Origin: Latilactobacillus sakei | GTDB taxonomy: Bacteria > Bacillota > Bacilli > Lactobacillales > Lactobacillaceae | Direction of reading: 5' to 3' | Assembly: GCA_002953655.1 (NCBI GenBank) | Contig: CP025839.1 | Location: 806,001 to 870,000, forward strand | DNA: 64,000 nt | Shown here: piece by piece, positions 55,637 to 63,752 of the stretch | Layout of the letters: every line of letters begins with the position of its first letter | Numbering within the stretch: position 1 is the stretch's first letter | Position numbers and translations under genes: made by a program | The notes under the pieces: generated by a model | The model's database searches: none | What the model saw: the letters and a program-made list of their open reading frames with translations, nothing else | What the model was told of the DNA's origin: nothing

Positions 55637-56515
55637 ATGTATCGTATTGAAAATGAACAATTGAGCGTCACGATTAATCCAGTGGGGGCTGAAATTACGA
55701 GTATTTATAATAAGCAGGCTGATTTTGAGTATATTTGGCAGGGTGTTCAATGGCCTAAGCATGCGCCGGTTTTATTTCCAGCTATTGGGCGTTCAAATGA
55801 AGACGCTTACCTAATTGATGGTCAAACGTATGACATGCCACAACATGGTTTTGTAGCGGATCAGCATTTCACATTAGAAGCACAAACGACAACCAGTTTA
55901 AGCTTGAAGTTAGTTGCTAATGAGACGACTTTACAGTATTATCCCTATCACTTTGAGTTGATAATTGGCTTGCAATTAGAGGCAGATCAATTGTGCTTCA
56001 CAGCGACAGTCAATAATTTAGAGGATCAAAACTTGTCATTTTCATTTGGGTCGCATCCAGCTTTTAATGTACCTATCAACGATGAAGGCCATTTTGATGA
56101 ATACCAAATCACTTTTGCAACGCCAGAAGATGAAATCCGCTATTTTGAAATTATTAAAACACCTAATCCTTATCGTTCAGGGAAATTATGCACCTTGAAG
56201 CATGTTGAAAATAAAACGGTCCCCCTAACACATAAAATGTTTGAAAAAGGATTATTGATTATTGAAAACCAATTAGCAGGGATTAAACTCACCTCAGAAA
56301 AGAGTGCCCATAGTATTGGCCTTGATTTAGGCGATTTCAAGTATCTGACATTGTGGACCAAAGAGGGCGCAGATGCGCCGTTTTTGTGCTTAGAACCATT
56401 CTACGGGCTACCAGATGTTGCTGGTGACAAACGGGAACTGGCGACTAAGGAAGCTAACTATCATTTAGCAGCAAAAGAAACAGCGTCAATTGGCTATACA
56501 ATGACATTTAAATAA
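55637..56515 (+). CDS. Aldose-1-epimerase-like protein (LacX/GalM-like)
   Basis: 292-residue beta-rich protein of the galactose-mutarotase fold: ITSIYNKQADFEYIW, a histidine in QHGFVAD (about 74), SFGSHPAFNVP (about 135-145) and a C-terminal acidic YGLPD segment. LacX-like members probably interconvert anomers of sugars or sugar phosphates. ATG 55637 follows AAGGAGGAG; the ORF opening at 55607 overlaps the carrier gene. Likely co-transcribed with the GntP carrier; substrate unknown. Confidence 0.85.
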   Translation: MYRIENEQLSVTINPVGAEITSIYNKQADFEYIWQGVQWPKHAPVLFPAIGRSNEDAYLIDGQTYDMPQHGFVADQHFTLEAQTTTSLSLKLVANETTLQYYPYHFELIIGLQLEADQLCFTATVNNLEDQNLSFSFGSHPAFNVPINDEGHFDEYQITFATPEDEIRYFEIIKTPNPYRSGKLCTLKHVENKTVPLTHKMFEKGLLIIENQLAGIKLTSEKSAHSIGLDLGDFKYLTLWTKEGADAPFLCLEPFYGLPDVAGDKRELATKEANYHLAAKETASIGYTMTFK

Positions 56516-56525
56516 CAAATTTCAT

Positions 56526-56565
56526 GAGGACTAGCTCGGTGAATAACTGGGGCTAGTCCTTTTTA
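56526..56565 (+). terminator. Terminator after the epimerase-like gene
   Basis: AGGACTAGC (56527-56535) pairs perfectly with GCTAGTCCT (56552-56560), followed by a T-run. Confidence 0.88.
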
Positions 56566-56603
56566 ATGCATCTACAATAACTAATAATTGCATAATAAAT
56601 TTA

Positions 56604-56676
56604 AGAAAGCGATTGCAAGATAGCGTTTGCAGTGCTATTATTTCTTTATAAAGAAAACGGTTTCTGAATTAGAAAC
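56604..56676 (+). promoter_or_regulatory. Promoter region of the PTS IIC gene with palindromes and a cre-like site
   Basis: TTGCAA (56613-56618) and TATTAT (56636-56641), 17 bp apart. AGAAAGCGATTGCA (56604-56617) resembles a cre site and overlaps the -35. Downstream of the -10 are TTTCTTTATAAAGAAA (56641-56656, perfect palindrome) and GTTTCT-N5-AGAAAC (56660-56676), candidate operators. Confidence 0.5.
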
Positions 56677-56720
56677 TTCATTACTAATCAGTCAACCGGG
56701 TAAAGAAGGGCGTTTGAGAA

Positions 56721-58070
56721 ATGGGATTTATTAATTATATTTTATCGTTGGGTGCAAGTGTCATGATGCCGATTATTTTCTTAATTGTCGGTTTGATTTT
56801 GGGAATGGGCTTAGGTAAATCATTAAAATCCGGCCTTTCTGTCGGGGTTGGTTTTGTAGGCCTTAGTACATTAACGCAATTGTTAGCTGATAATTTAGGC
56901 CCCGCGGTGACGCGAATGGTTAAAATTTACGGTCTGCATTTACATACACTGGATATTGGTTGGCCAGCTGCTTCCGCAGTCGCATTTGGGACGCAAGTTG
57001 GCGCGATCATTATTCCTTTAGGGTTAGTTGTTAATATTTTAATGTTACTAACCAAGACAACGAAAACGTTGAACATTGATTTATGGAATTACTGGCATTT
57101 TGCTTTTATCGGTTCAATCGTTTCAATTGCCACGAAGAGTTTCTTATGGGGAAGTTTTGCTGCCATCATCGTCTTTATAATCACAATGGTTGGTGCCGAT
57201 TTATCGCAAGAACGTGTCGCGCGCTTTTACGGTAAGAAACTAGACGGGATTTCTTTGCCACACGCATTTTGTGTCAGCTTCATTCCGTTAGCAATTGTCG
57301 TTAACTGGTTAATCGATAAAATACCAGGGCTAAACAAAATTGATTTTGATGCCGAAAAATTACAAAAGCGCTTTGGGATTTTAGGCGATCCGATTTTCTT
57401 AGGGGTGATTATCGGGATTTTAATCGGTGTCTTAGCTAAATATAGCCTGGCCAAAACACTTCAATTGGGGATAATTTTAAGCGCTGTCATGGTCTTAATT
57501 CCACGAATTACGTCACTCTTTATTGAAGGGCTAGCACCAATTTCTAAACGTTCACAAGCTTTGATAAGTCGTAAGTTTGAAGGCCGTTCATTCAATATTG
57601 GGATGACACCAGCGTTAGTGATCGGGCATCCAACAACATTGGTAGTTTCATTGGTATTAGTGCCTACAATTTTATTCTTATCAATTGTCATTCCAGGTAA
57701 CGAATTCTTACCACTGGCGAGCTTGTCAGGCTTGATTTATATCTTCCCAATGGTTTTGCCATACACAAATGGGAACGTGTTTAGAACCTTTATCACAGGC
57801 TTATTGGCATTAATTATCGGTGTCTTATCAGCAACAAGCCTAGCTCGCATCTTCACGTATGCCGTTAGAATGGTCCAAGCGAGCTTGATTCCTGCTGGTA
57901 CACCATCAGTGGCCAGCATCGACTTTGCAGCTAGCCCGTTAGCATGGTTAGCCTACGAGTTAGTCGCTAAGATCAGCATTATCGGTCCTGCTATTTTGGT
58001 CATCTTCACATTATGGTTAATGATCTATAATCGCCGTCAAATTCAAAAAGAAGAACAAGCAGCACGCTAA
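56721..58070 (+). CDS. PTS galactitol-type IIC component (GatC-like), orphan
   Basis: 449-residue polytopic permease of the galactitol/AgaT-type IIC family. It starts with ILSLGASVMMPIIFLIVGLILG and has the GWPAASAVAFGTQVG (about 80-94) and IGHPTTLVVS (about 301-310) stretches seen in this group. IIC forms the membrane channel and needs IIA and IIB partners for phosphorylation; none is encoded next to it. It is monocistronic, between its own promoter and a terminator. It may use partners encoded elsewhere or work as a non-PTS facilitator. Confidence 0.85.
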   Translation: MGFINYILSLGASVMMPIIFLIVGLILGMGLGKSLKSGLSVGVGFVGLSTLTQLLADNLGPAVTRMVKIYGLHLHTLDIGWPAASAVAFGTQVGAIIIPLGLVVNILMLLTKTTKTLNIDLWNYWHFAFIGSIVSIATKSFLWGSFAAIIVFIITMVGADLSQERVARFYGKKLDGISLPHAFCVSFIPLAIVVNWLIDKIPGLNKIDFDAEKLQKRFGILGDPIFLGVIIGILIGVLAKYSLAKTLQLGIILSAVMVLIPRITSLFIEGLAPISKRSQALISRKFEGRSFNIGMTPALVIGHPTTLVVSLVLVPTILFLSIVIPGNEFLPLASLSGLIYIFPMVLPYTNGNVFRTFITGLLALIIGVLSATSLARIFTYAVRMVQASLIPAGTPSVASIDFAASPLAWLAYELVAKISIIGPAILVIFTLWLMIYNRRQIQKEEQAAR

Positions 58071-58072
58071 CG

Positions 58073-58118
58073 AATAGGCAGTTAATCCTGGAAGAGGGAT
58101 TAGCTGCCTATTATTGTG
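58073..58118 (+). terminator. Terminator after the IIC gene
   Basis: AATAGGCAGTTAATCC pairs with GGATTAGCTGCCTATT with one T-G, but the T-run after it is weak. Confidence 0.75.
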
Positions 58119-58145
58119 TTATTAAATAATTATTTAGCAATAAGC

Positions 58146-58175
58146 TTGTTTAAAAGCTTCAGCGTCGTATATACT
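58146..58175 (+). promoter_or_regulatory. Promoter of the GntR/UTRA regulator
   Basis: TTGTTT (58146-58151) and TATACT (58170-58175), 18-bp spacer, 33 bases before the start. Confidence 0.55.
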
Positions 58176-58208
58176 CTAATTAATGAATAAAATGAACGGA
58201 GAAAAGTT

Positions 58209-58913
58209 ATGAGCAGAAAAATATTATATCAAGATATCTCAGACGATTTAAAAAAGAAAATTTTTCAGAATCAATATCCTGTAGAAACATTGATGCCAAC
58301 TGAGAATGAATTGGAAGCGCTATATAACGTCAGCAAAATTACAATTCGCAATGCCATTAATTTATTAGTTAGTGAGGGTTATGTCGAAAAACAAAGTGGT
58401 AAGGGTACGACCGTTATCAGTAATCGATTGTTTAATAAGTTATCACGTGCGGAATCATTTTCGAGCATCTTGGAAAAACGTGGTTTAAAATTAGAAAAAC
58501 AAATCATTGATATCACGGAGATTCCAGCTGATGAAGCTGAAATTAAATTTGAAATTGGTAAATTAACCAACCGTGTTTCCAAAATTTCAAAACAATATCT
58601 GTTAGACGGTGTACCCTATATTTTATTTACACATTACTTACCATTCCAAATGAATGCTCACTTGCGTAATGAACTTAATGTTTCTTCTTTATATCAAGTT
58701 TTAAAAGAAGTCGGTGAGATTGCAAGTTCGTTTGACGATACTTTTGAAGGCCACTTGTTAACAAAGTCAGAGCAATCTGCTTTAAATACGGATCAGGTAG
58801 TTGGCATTAAACGCATCAGAAAAGCTTACAATGAAAAGAATCAGTTGATTGAATATTCAATCGCTATCTATAATACAACGATGAATCCTTACGAAATTAG
58901 ATATGAATTGTGA
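58209..58913 (+). CDS. GntR/UTRA-family regulator of the DgaE/DUF4310 cluster
   Basis: 234 residues: winged helix with LMPTENELEALYNVSKITIRN (about 28-48), the GntR recognition region, then a UTRA ligand domain (about 85-230) as in regulators that sense sugar phosphates or amino sugars. GGAGAAAAG precedes the ATG. The next gene starts 67 bases on, behind a promoter that contains a perfect palindrome between -35 and -10, a natural site for this repressor. The ligand is presumably the cluster's substrate or its phosphate. Confidence 0.9.
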   Translation: MSRKILYQDISDDLKKKIFQNQYPVETLMPTENELEALYNVSKITIRNAINLLVSEGYVEKQSGKGTTVISNRLFNKLSRAESFSSILEKRGLKLEKQIIDITEIPADEAEIKFEIGKLTNRVSKISKQYLLDGVPYILFTHYLPFQMNAHLRNELNVSSLYQVLKEVGEIASSFDDTFEGHLLTKSEQSALNTDQVVGIKRIRKAYNEKNQLIEYSIAIYNTTMNPYEIRYEL

Positions 58914-58922
58914 GGTTCTGTA

Positions 58923-58951
58923 TTTACAATTAAACATTATAATGTTATGAT
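58923..58951 (+). promoter_or_regulatory. Promoter with internal operator for the amidohydrolase-DgaE cluster
   Basis: TTTACA (58923-58928) and TATGAT (58946-58951), 17 bp apart. AACATTATAATGTT (58933-58946), a perfect 14-bp palindrome, fills the spacer, an ideal place for repression by the upstream GntR/UTRA protein. Confidence 0.7.
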
Positions 58952-58980
58952 GAATTCATAATCTTGAGGGAGGCATCGTG

Positions 58981-60123
58981 ATGATTGATTTATACGTAAA
59001 GAACGGTCGGTCGATTTCCGGCGAGCCAATTGAGATTCTAATTGAGTACGGTAAAATAAAAGCGGTTTCAAAAAAATTCGATAATATTACAGCACGTAAA
59101 ATATTGGATTTAAAGCAGTCTGCTTATGTTAGCGCTGGTTGGATTGATGATCATGTTCATTGTTATGAGAAGTTAGCGTTGTATTCTGATCAACCTGATT
59201 TAGATGGTGTGACAGCAGGGGTTACAACCGTGATTGATGCTGGTTCAACAGGCGCCGATAATCTAGCTGATTTTTATCAGTTAGCGTCCAAGGCTAAAAC
59301 TAATGTCTATGCAATGTGCAATATTTCGAAAACAGGGATTATTGCTCAAGACGAATTAGGTGATTTAAAGCGGATCCAACCACAATTAGTCAGTGAAACA
59401 TTAGCGCAATATCAAAAACAATTTGTTGTTGGTATCAAAGCTCGTATGAGCAAATCGGTAGTTGCGGGAAATGGTATTGTCCCTCTTGAACGGGCTAAAG
59501 CGATTCAAAGACAGAATGCTGGCATTCCACTAATGGTTCATATTGGGACAAATCCACCGGAACTTTCGGAAATTATGGCAATGCTTGATCCTGGTGATAT
59601 TATTACGCACTGCTATAACGGTAAACCCAATGGTATTTTGGACCATGAGCTTGGACAGATTAAGCAATTTGCAATTGAAGCTTATCAACGTGGCATTATC
59701 TTCGACGTTGGACACGGAACTGAAAGCTTTAGTTTTGAAGTTGCTCAAAAAGCAAAAGAAATCGGATTAGCACCACAAACGATTAGTAGTGATTTATATC
59801 ACCGTAATCGGGAGAATGGACCAGTTTATAATTTAGCGACTTGTCTGGATAAAATGTATTATTTAGGTTATTCCTTAGCCGAATTGATACCGATGATTAC
59901 CAGTCAACCAGCTGCTAATTTTAAGTTGATGCACAAAGGTCACCTAGCGGCCGGCTTTGATGGCGATTTAACTATTTTTAGTATTGAAAATCAGGAAAAA
60001 ATATTAACTGATTCAAATGGGTATCAAGTCACCACACACCGCGTCTTTGCCCCACATTATTCAGTGGTCGGCGGGACGGTTTATCAAACAAATATGGAGG
60101 TGCAACATGGCGAATTTGTATGA
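58981..60123 (+). CDS. Amidohydrolase/deacetylase (EF_0837-type)
   Basis: 380-residue amidohydrolase-superfamily enzyme. Metal ligands are visible: HxH in DDHVHCYEK (about 57-59), the lysine in GIKARMS (about 156), histidines in MVHIG and ITHCYNG, and the aspartate in SSDLY. Relatives in Enterococcus and Aeromonas sit in the same cluster; the substrate there is not established, and removal of an acyl group from an amino-sugar acid is a plausible guess. ATG 58981 is 7 bases after GAGGGAGG. It overlaps the next gene by 17 bases. Confidence 0.85.
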   Translation: MIDLYVKNGRSISGEPIEILIEYGKIKAVSKKFDNITARKILDLKQSAYVSAGWIDDHVHCYEKLALYSDQPDLDGVTAGVTTVIDAGSTGADNLADFYQLASKAKTNVYAMCNISKTGIIAQDELGDLKRIQPQLVSETLAQYQKQFVVGIKARMSKSVVAGNGIVPLERAKAIQRQNAGIPLMVHIGTNPPELSEIMAMLDPGDIITHCYNGKPNGILDHELGQIKQFAIEAYQRGIIFDVGHGTESFSFEVAQKAKEIGLAPQTISSDLYHRNRENGPVYNLATCLDKMYYLGYSLAELIPMITSQPAANFKLMHKGHLAAGFDGDLTIFSIENQEKILTDSNGYQVTTHRVFAPHYSVVGGTVYQTNMEVQHGEFV

Positions 60124-61207
60124 AAAATATGATTTAAAGCAAGTTATTAATGCTAGTGGCAAGATGACCATCTTAGGGGTTTCTAAAGTGGGTGCTAATA
60201 GTATTCAAGCACAGCAGTTTGGTGATGAAAATTTCTTTGAGATGAGCGATTTGGTAACAAAAACGGGTCAATATTTAGCACAGTTATTAGATGCTGAAGC
60301 TGCAGTAATTGTCTCATCAGCATCCGCAGCAATCGCACAGGCAATCGCTGGGATTATTGGAAAGGGTAGTCAATATCATCTTTATCATCCATATACCGAT
60401 AAGATTAATAAACGAGAAATTATCATTCCAAAAGGTCAAAACGTCGATTATGGGACACCTGAAGAAGTCATGATTGAACTAGGTGGCGGCCGGATGGTGG
60501 AAGCTGGGTACGCTAATATGTGTTCAGCGGATCATGTTGAGATGATGATTAACGATCAAACCGCTGCCATTTTATATGTTAAGAGCCACCACGCTGTTCA
60601 AAAGAGTATGTTGACGATTGAAAGTGCCATTGAAGTGGCCCACCGGCATAATCTACCACTTATTTTGGATGCGGCTGCCGAAGAAGATTTAAAGAAGTAT
60701 ATTAAAATGGGTGCTGATATTGTGATTTATAGTGGTGCCAAAGCTTTTTCTGGGCCGTCATCGTGTTTAGTATTAGGTAATAAACAGTATATTGATTGGT
60801 TGGGATTGCAATCTAAAGGTATCGGCCGAGCAATGAAAATTGGTAAGGATAACATTCTTGGTTTGACTCAAGCGATTGAAGATTATGTTCAATTTGGACC
60901 AGAGACTGGTCAAAGGATGATTGAACGGTTAACACCTTTTGTAGCACAAATTAATCAAATAGAAGGTCTTGAATGTGAAATCGTACAAGACTCCGCCGGG
61001 CGCGATATTTACCGGGCTAGTGTCAAAGTTGCTAAAACGGCTCGGATGAATGCGCAACAATTGATTACGGCATTAAAAAAGGATAGTCCAGCTATTTATA
61101 CACGGGAATATCGGGCAAATATGGGAATTATCGAATTTGATATCCGAGCAGTTTTTGAACCAGAAATGAAACTTATTCTAGATAAGCTCAATAAAATAAT
61201 GAAGTAG
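60107..61207 (+). CDS. DgaE-like PLP-dependent ammonia-lyase (SelA/MJ0158-like fold)
   Basis: 366-residue fold-type I PLP enzyme. The cofactor lysine is K212 in YSGAKAFSGPSS, with LPLILDAAAEED (about 184-195) before it. In Salmonella the related DgaE removes ammonia from D-glucosaminate-6-phosphate to give 2-keto-3-deoxy-6-phosphogluconate. ATG 60107 follows GGAGG by 6 bases and gives the family start MANLYEKYDLKQVINASG; the start overlaps the amidohydrolase end, so translation is coupled. Substrate identity here is inferred. Confidence 0.85.
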   Translation: MANLYEKYDLKQVINASGKMTILGVSKVGANSIQAQQFGDENFFEMSDLVTKTGQYLAQLLDAEAAVIVSSASAAIAQAIAGIIGKGSQYHLYHPYTDKINKREIIIPKGQNVDYGTPEEVMIELGGGRMVEAGYANMCSADHVEMMINDQTAAILYVKSHHAVQKSMLTIESAIEVAHRHNLPLILDAAAEEDLKKYIKMGADIVIYSGAKAFSGPSSCLVLGNKQYIDWLGLQSKGIGRAMKIGKDNILGLTQAIEDYVQFGPETGQRMIERLTPFVAQINQIEGLECEIVQDSAGRDIYRASVKVAKTARMNAQQLITALKKDSPAIYTREYRANMGIIEFDIRAVFEPEMKLILDKLNKIMK

Positions 61208-61216
61208 GTGATCATA

Positions 61217-61561
61217 ATGAACACAGCAACCCAAGCAATGATTGTGGCAAGTATTAATCCTACTAAATGTGAGGCCATATTGAAAAGTGCATTGGCTAAA
61301 ATGAAAGCGGTTAACGCTACCCCGGATGAGAACCAGATTGAGATATTAGCCAATCATTTAATCGAGATGGTTACGCGTTCAGAAAATAATGAACCGCTAA
61401 TGGCGATTGATCCAACTGTTTTTAGTGAATTATCAGAAGATAGTTTGGCAGCAGCTGCACAAATTGTTGAGGAAATTGGTCATCTGAACATTGATGAAAA
61501 GTATGTTTTAGCAGTGCATTTTGAAGTTGCCAAAAATAAGGAGGAAATTAATCATGGTTAA
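61217..61561 (+). CDS. Stand-alone PRD-domain protein (EF_0829-type)
   Basis: 114-residue protein that appears to be a single PTS-regulation-like domain: helical, with the conserved-type histidine near the end (VLAVHFEVAK, about 99-108). PRDs are normally phosphorylated by PTS proteins and fused to antiterminators or activators; here there is no DNA- or RNA-binding domain. ATG 61217 follows AGGTGA; the GTG at 61208 is less likely. Its last 8 bases overlap the SFCGS gene. It may sense the phosphorylation state for this cluster. Confidence 0.8.
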   Translation: MNTATQAMIVASINPTKCEAILKSALAKMKAVNATPDENQIEILANHLIEMVTRSENNEPLMAIDPTVFSELSEDSLAAAAQIVEEIGHLNIDEKYVLAVHFEVAKNKEEINHG

Positions 61562-61907
61562 AATTATAATTGCGGATCGAATGGGTAAAGGTCAAAAAAT
61601 TGCAGAAGGCATTAGAAAAGCAGGTGGTGAGGCAGTCGTTGTACCCGGTATGGGTGCTGATATGCGCTTGGGTGATGTCATGCAAAAAGAAAATGCTGAC
61701 TTAGGACTCTCATTTTGTGGAAGTGGTGGTGCTGGCGCAATCACTGCCAAAAATAAGTATGGTTATACAGAACGTCACGGTATGCGTTCAGTTCAAGAAG
61801 GAATCACAGCAATTCAAGATGGTATCCAAGCACTTGGGTTTGGGTTTATGGATACGGAAGAATTAGGCCAAGGCCTTACGGAAGCTTATTTAAAACGACA
61901 CAGTTAA
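61554..61907 (+). CDS. Glycine-rich SFCGS-family protein
   Basis: 117 residues with the name-giving SFCGSGGAGA at 53-62 and a Rossmann-like start MVKIIIADRMGKGQKIAEG. The mixture of a short N-terminal strand/helix and a glycine-rich cysteine loop resembles PTS IIB-type domains, but this is only an analogy; the function is unknown. GGAGG lies 8 bases before ATG 61554. The overlap with the PRD gene and the 12-base gap to the DUF4312 gene indicate one operon. Confidence 0.85.
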   Translation: MVKIIIADRMGKGQKIAEGIRKAGGEAVVVPGMGADMRLGDVMQKENADLGLSFCGSGGAGAITAKNKYGYTERHGMRSVQEGITAIQDGIQALGFGFMDTEELGQGLTEAYLKRHS

Positions 61908-61919
61908 AAGGAGAACGCG

Positions 61920-62276
61920 ATGGCTAATTATCAGGTGCAGCAACAGATGACAGTAACGGTCAGTGGTAGTGGTGAAAGTGCAGAAGTAGCGACAGCCGCT
62001 GCTTTAGCTCAGATTTCCAAGCAAGTTGGTCAACCCGACGAACTTGTCTTTCAGATTACACCGCAATCAATTACAGTGACTAAGGCTGAAAAGCAAGTAT
62101 ATACTGAACGATTCTTATGGTTTTTCTTGCCTCGAGAACGAACAAATTATCAGATGACATTAGCAGTAGAAGTTGCGGTCAAGTTACTCGATCTTCAAGC
62201 AATTCCGTTTCATGAGCAACGTGTACAGGCGCCCGATAATATGCCACTGCCAAAACTTAAATTTAAAAGGGAATAG
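61920..62276 (+). CDS. DUF4312-family protein
   Basis: 118-residue protein of an uncharacterised family always seen beside SFCGS and DUF4310/4311 genes. It has a beta-strand-rich start (YQVQQQMTVTVSGSG) and a middle YTERFLWFFLPRERTNYQM stretch that could touch the membrane surface, but no full membrane span. AAGGAG precedes the ATG. It is likely a soluble or peripheral subunit of the same complex. Confidence 0.82.
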   Translation: MANYQVQQQMTVTVSGSGESAEVATAAALAQISKQVGQPDELVFQITPQSITVTKAEKQVYTERFLWFFLPRERTNYQMTLAVEVAVKLLDLQAIPFHEQRVQAPDNMPLPKLKFKRE

Positions 62277-62287
62277 GAGGCTGTAAA

Positions 62288-63067
62288 ATGACAATCATCA
62301 TAATTTTAATGAAATCTATTCTAATTGGTGGCTTGGTTGGTTTTGCTGCCGGAATGGGTGCCGCACGAATGTTCAACGCACCGACAGTACAAGCCTTGGG
62401 TGCTTTTAGAACGTTAGGTGAAATGAATGCTTGTGAAGGTGATCCTGCGTCACATTTCTCATTTGGACTAGGTTTTTTCTTCAATGCTTGGGCGTCAACG
62501 GTTGGCGCTGGAGCATTCACGCAAGATGTGACGCACCGGGTTATTCCCAATTGGGCGGCTGCTTCATTGTTGATTAGGAATAAGAAACTAGAAGAAACGG
62601 TGCATAATCCACGGAAAATGGCCATTTCAGGTGGCTTGATTGGGATTGTTGTCGTGTCCTTCTTAAATACAACTGCTTCAGCAATTCCTAAGTCATTGCA
62701 AGTGACTGCTGTGAAGGTTTTAGTGCCGGCAGCTGATTTATTGATTAATATCGTCATGCCAATTATTTTCTTATTGGCAGCAATTGATGCGGGTAAACGT
62801 TCTGGCCTTTGGGCAATCATTTTTGGTGGCTTATCAGCGATGATTATGGGGAATGCCGTACCAGGAATTGTTTTAGGTATTTTGATTGGTAAAGGTGTTG
62901 ATGATTTAGGCTGGACTAAAACAACCAAAATGATGTTAGGCGCTATTATTTTACTGTTTATCCTTAGTGGTTTCTTTAGAGGATTTGATGTTGAAATGAT
63001 CCAGAGTTTTAAACTATCAGTACCAGATTGGTTAACAAATATGCATGGTGTATTCAAAGTTAAATAG
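62288..63067 (+). CDS. DUF4311-family membrane protein
   Basis: 259-residue polytopic protein with about six to seven spans and a glycine-rich N-terminus (GGLVGFAAGMGAARMF). The family is uncharacterised. It encodes conserved polar turns (NACEGDPASHFSFG, ASTVGAGAFTQDV) inside or between spans that could line a substrate path. AGGAGG precedes the ATG; the DUF4310 gene follows after 10 bases. I infer one half of a two-component membrane transporter; the numbering of the two DUFs is from memory. Confidence 0.8.
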   Translation: MTIIIILMKSILIGGLVGFAAGMGAARMFNAPTVQALGAFRTLGEMNACEGDPASHFSFGLGFFFNAWASTVGAGAFTQDVTHRVIPNWAAASLLIRNKKLEETVHNPRKMAISGGLIGIVVVSFLNTTASAIPKSLQVTAVKVLVPAADLLINIVMPIIFLLAAIDAGKRSGLWAIIFGGLSAMIMGNAVPGIVLGILIGKGVDDLGWTKTTKMMLGAIILLFILSGFFRGFDVEMIQSFKLSVPDWLTNMHGVFKVK

Positions 63068-63077
63068 GAGGTTGGCA

Positions 63078-63734
63078 ATGGACACAATTGAGATTAATAA
63101 AAAAAGCTTTTGGTATTCCGAATGGTCATTCCCAATTCTAGTTGGCTTAATGTCCGCCGGTGTTTTTGCGGGAACCCATATGTATTACCAATACGGTGTT
63201 GGGGCGTTTAATGAAGTTGCCATTGTTGCGATGCTAAAAGCGGGGATGGATGGTGGTTCTTACGGTGCTGCCGCAGCGTTTGGGGCTAGTTTCTTATTCG
63301 CGAGAATTCTAGAAGGGTCACTTGTTGGGATCTTAGATTTAGGTGGTTCAATTCTGACGGGTGTTGGAATTGGGATTCCTGCAATTTTATTGAGTATTGG
63401 TTGGAAGGCACCGATTGAAAATTTTGCTTTTGCAATTGTTATGGGCCTTTTCTTGGGGATTGTGATTGGAATCATCATTACAACCGTACGTAAATACACA
63501 ATTAATCAATCGAATGCCACTTTTGGTGCTGATGTGATGATGGGGGCCGGGAATTCATCAGGACGATTTTTAGGGCCATTAATTATCTTGAGTGCGGCCA
63601 GTGCTTCAATTCCGATTGGGATTGGGGCCACAATTGGAGCAGTAATCTTCTATCTATGGAAGAAACCAATCGCAGGTGGCGCAATTTTAGGGGCGATGAT
63701 CTTAGGTGCATTTTTCCCAATTGCTTTAAAATAG
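63078..63734 (+). CDS. DUF4310-family membrane protein
   Basis: 218-residue polytopic protein with about six spans, starting MDTIEINKKSFWYSEW. Glycine-rich turns (DGGSYGAAAAFGAS, GAGNSSGRFLGP) resemble those in the preceding DUF4311 protein, which fits paired membrane subunits. ATG 63078 follows AGGAGG; the frame open from 63045 overlaps the previous gene without a ribosome binding site. Function unknown; transport is inferred from topology and neighbours. Confidence 0.8.
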   Translation: MDTIEINKKSFWYSEWSFPILVGLMSAGVFAGTHMYYQYGVGAFNEVAIVAMLKAGMDGGSYGAAAAFGASFLFARILEGSLVGILDLGGSILTGVGIGIPAILLSIGWKAPIENFAFAIVMGLFLGIVIGIIITTVRKYTINQSNATFGADVMMGAGNSSGRFLGPLIILSAASASIPIGIGATIGAVIFYLWKKPIAGGAILGAMILGAFFPIALK

Positions 63735-63752
63735 ATGAAAAGAGGAAAAATA

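Noticed and set aside
62263-63087. 274-residue minus-strand ORF opposite the DUF4311 gene
   Set aside because: It mirrors a clearly coding, RBS-preceded membrane gene; its product is proline- and isoleucine-rich nonsense typical of antisense to hydrophobic proteins.
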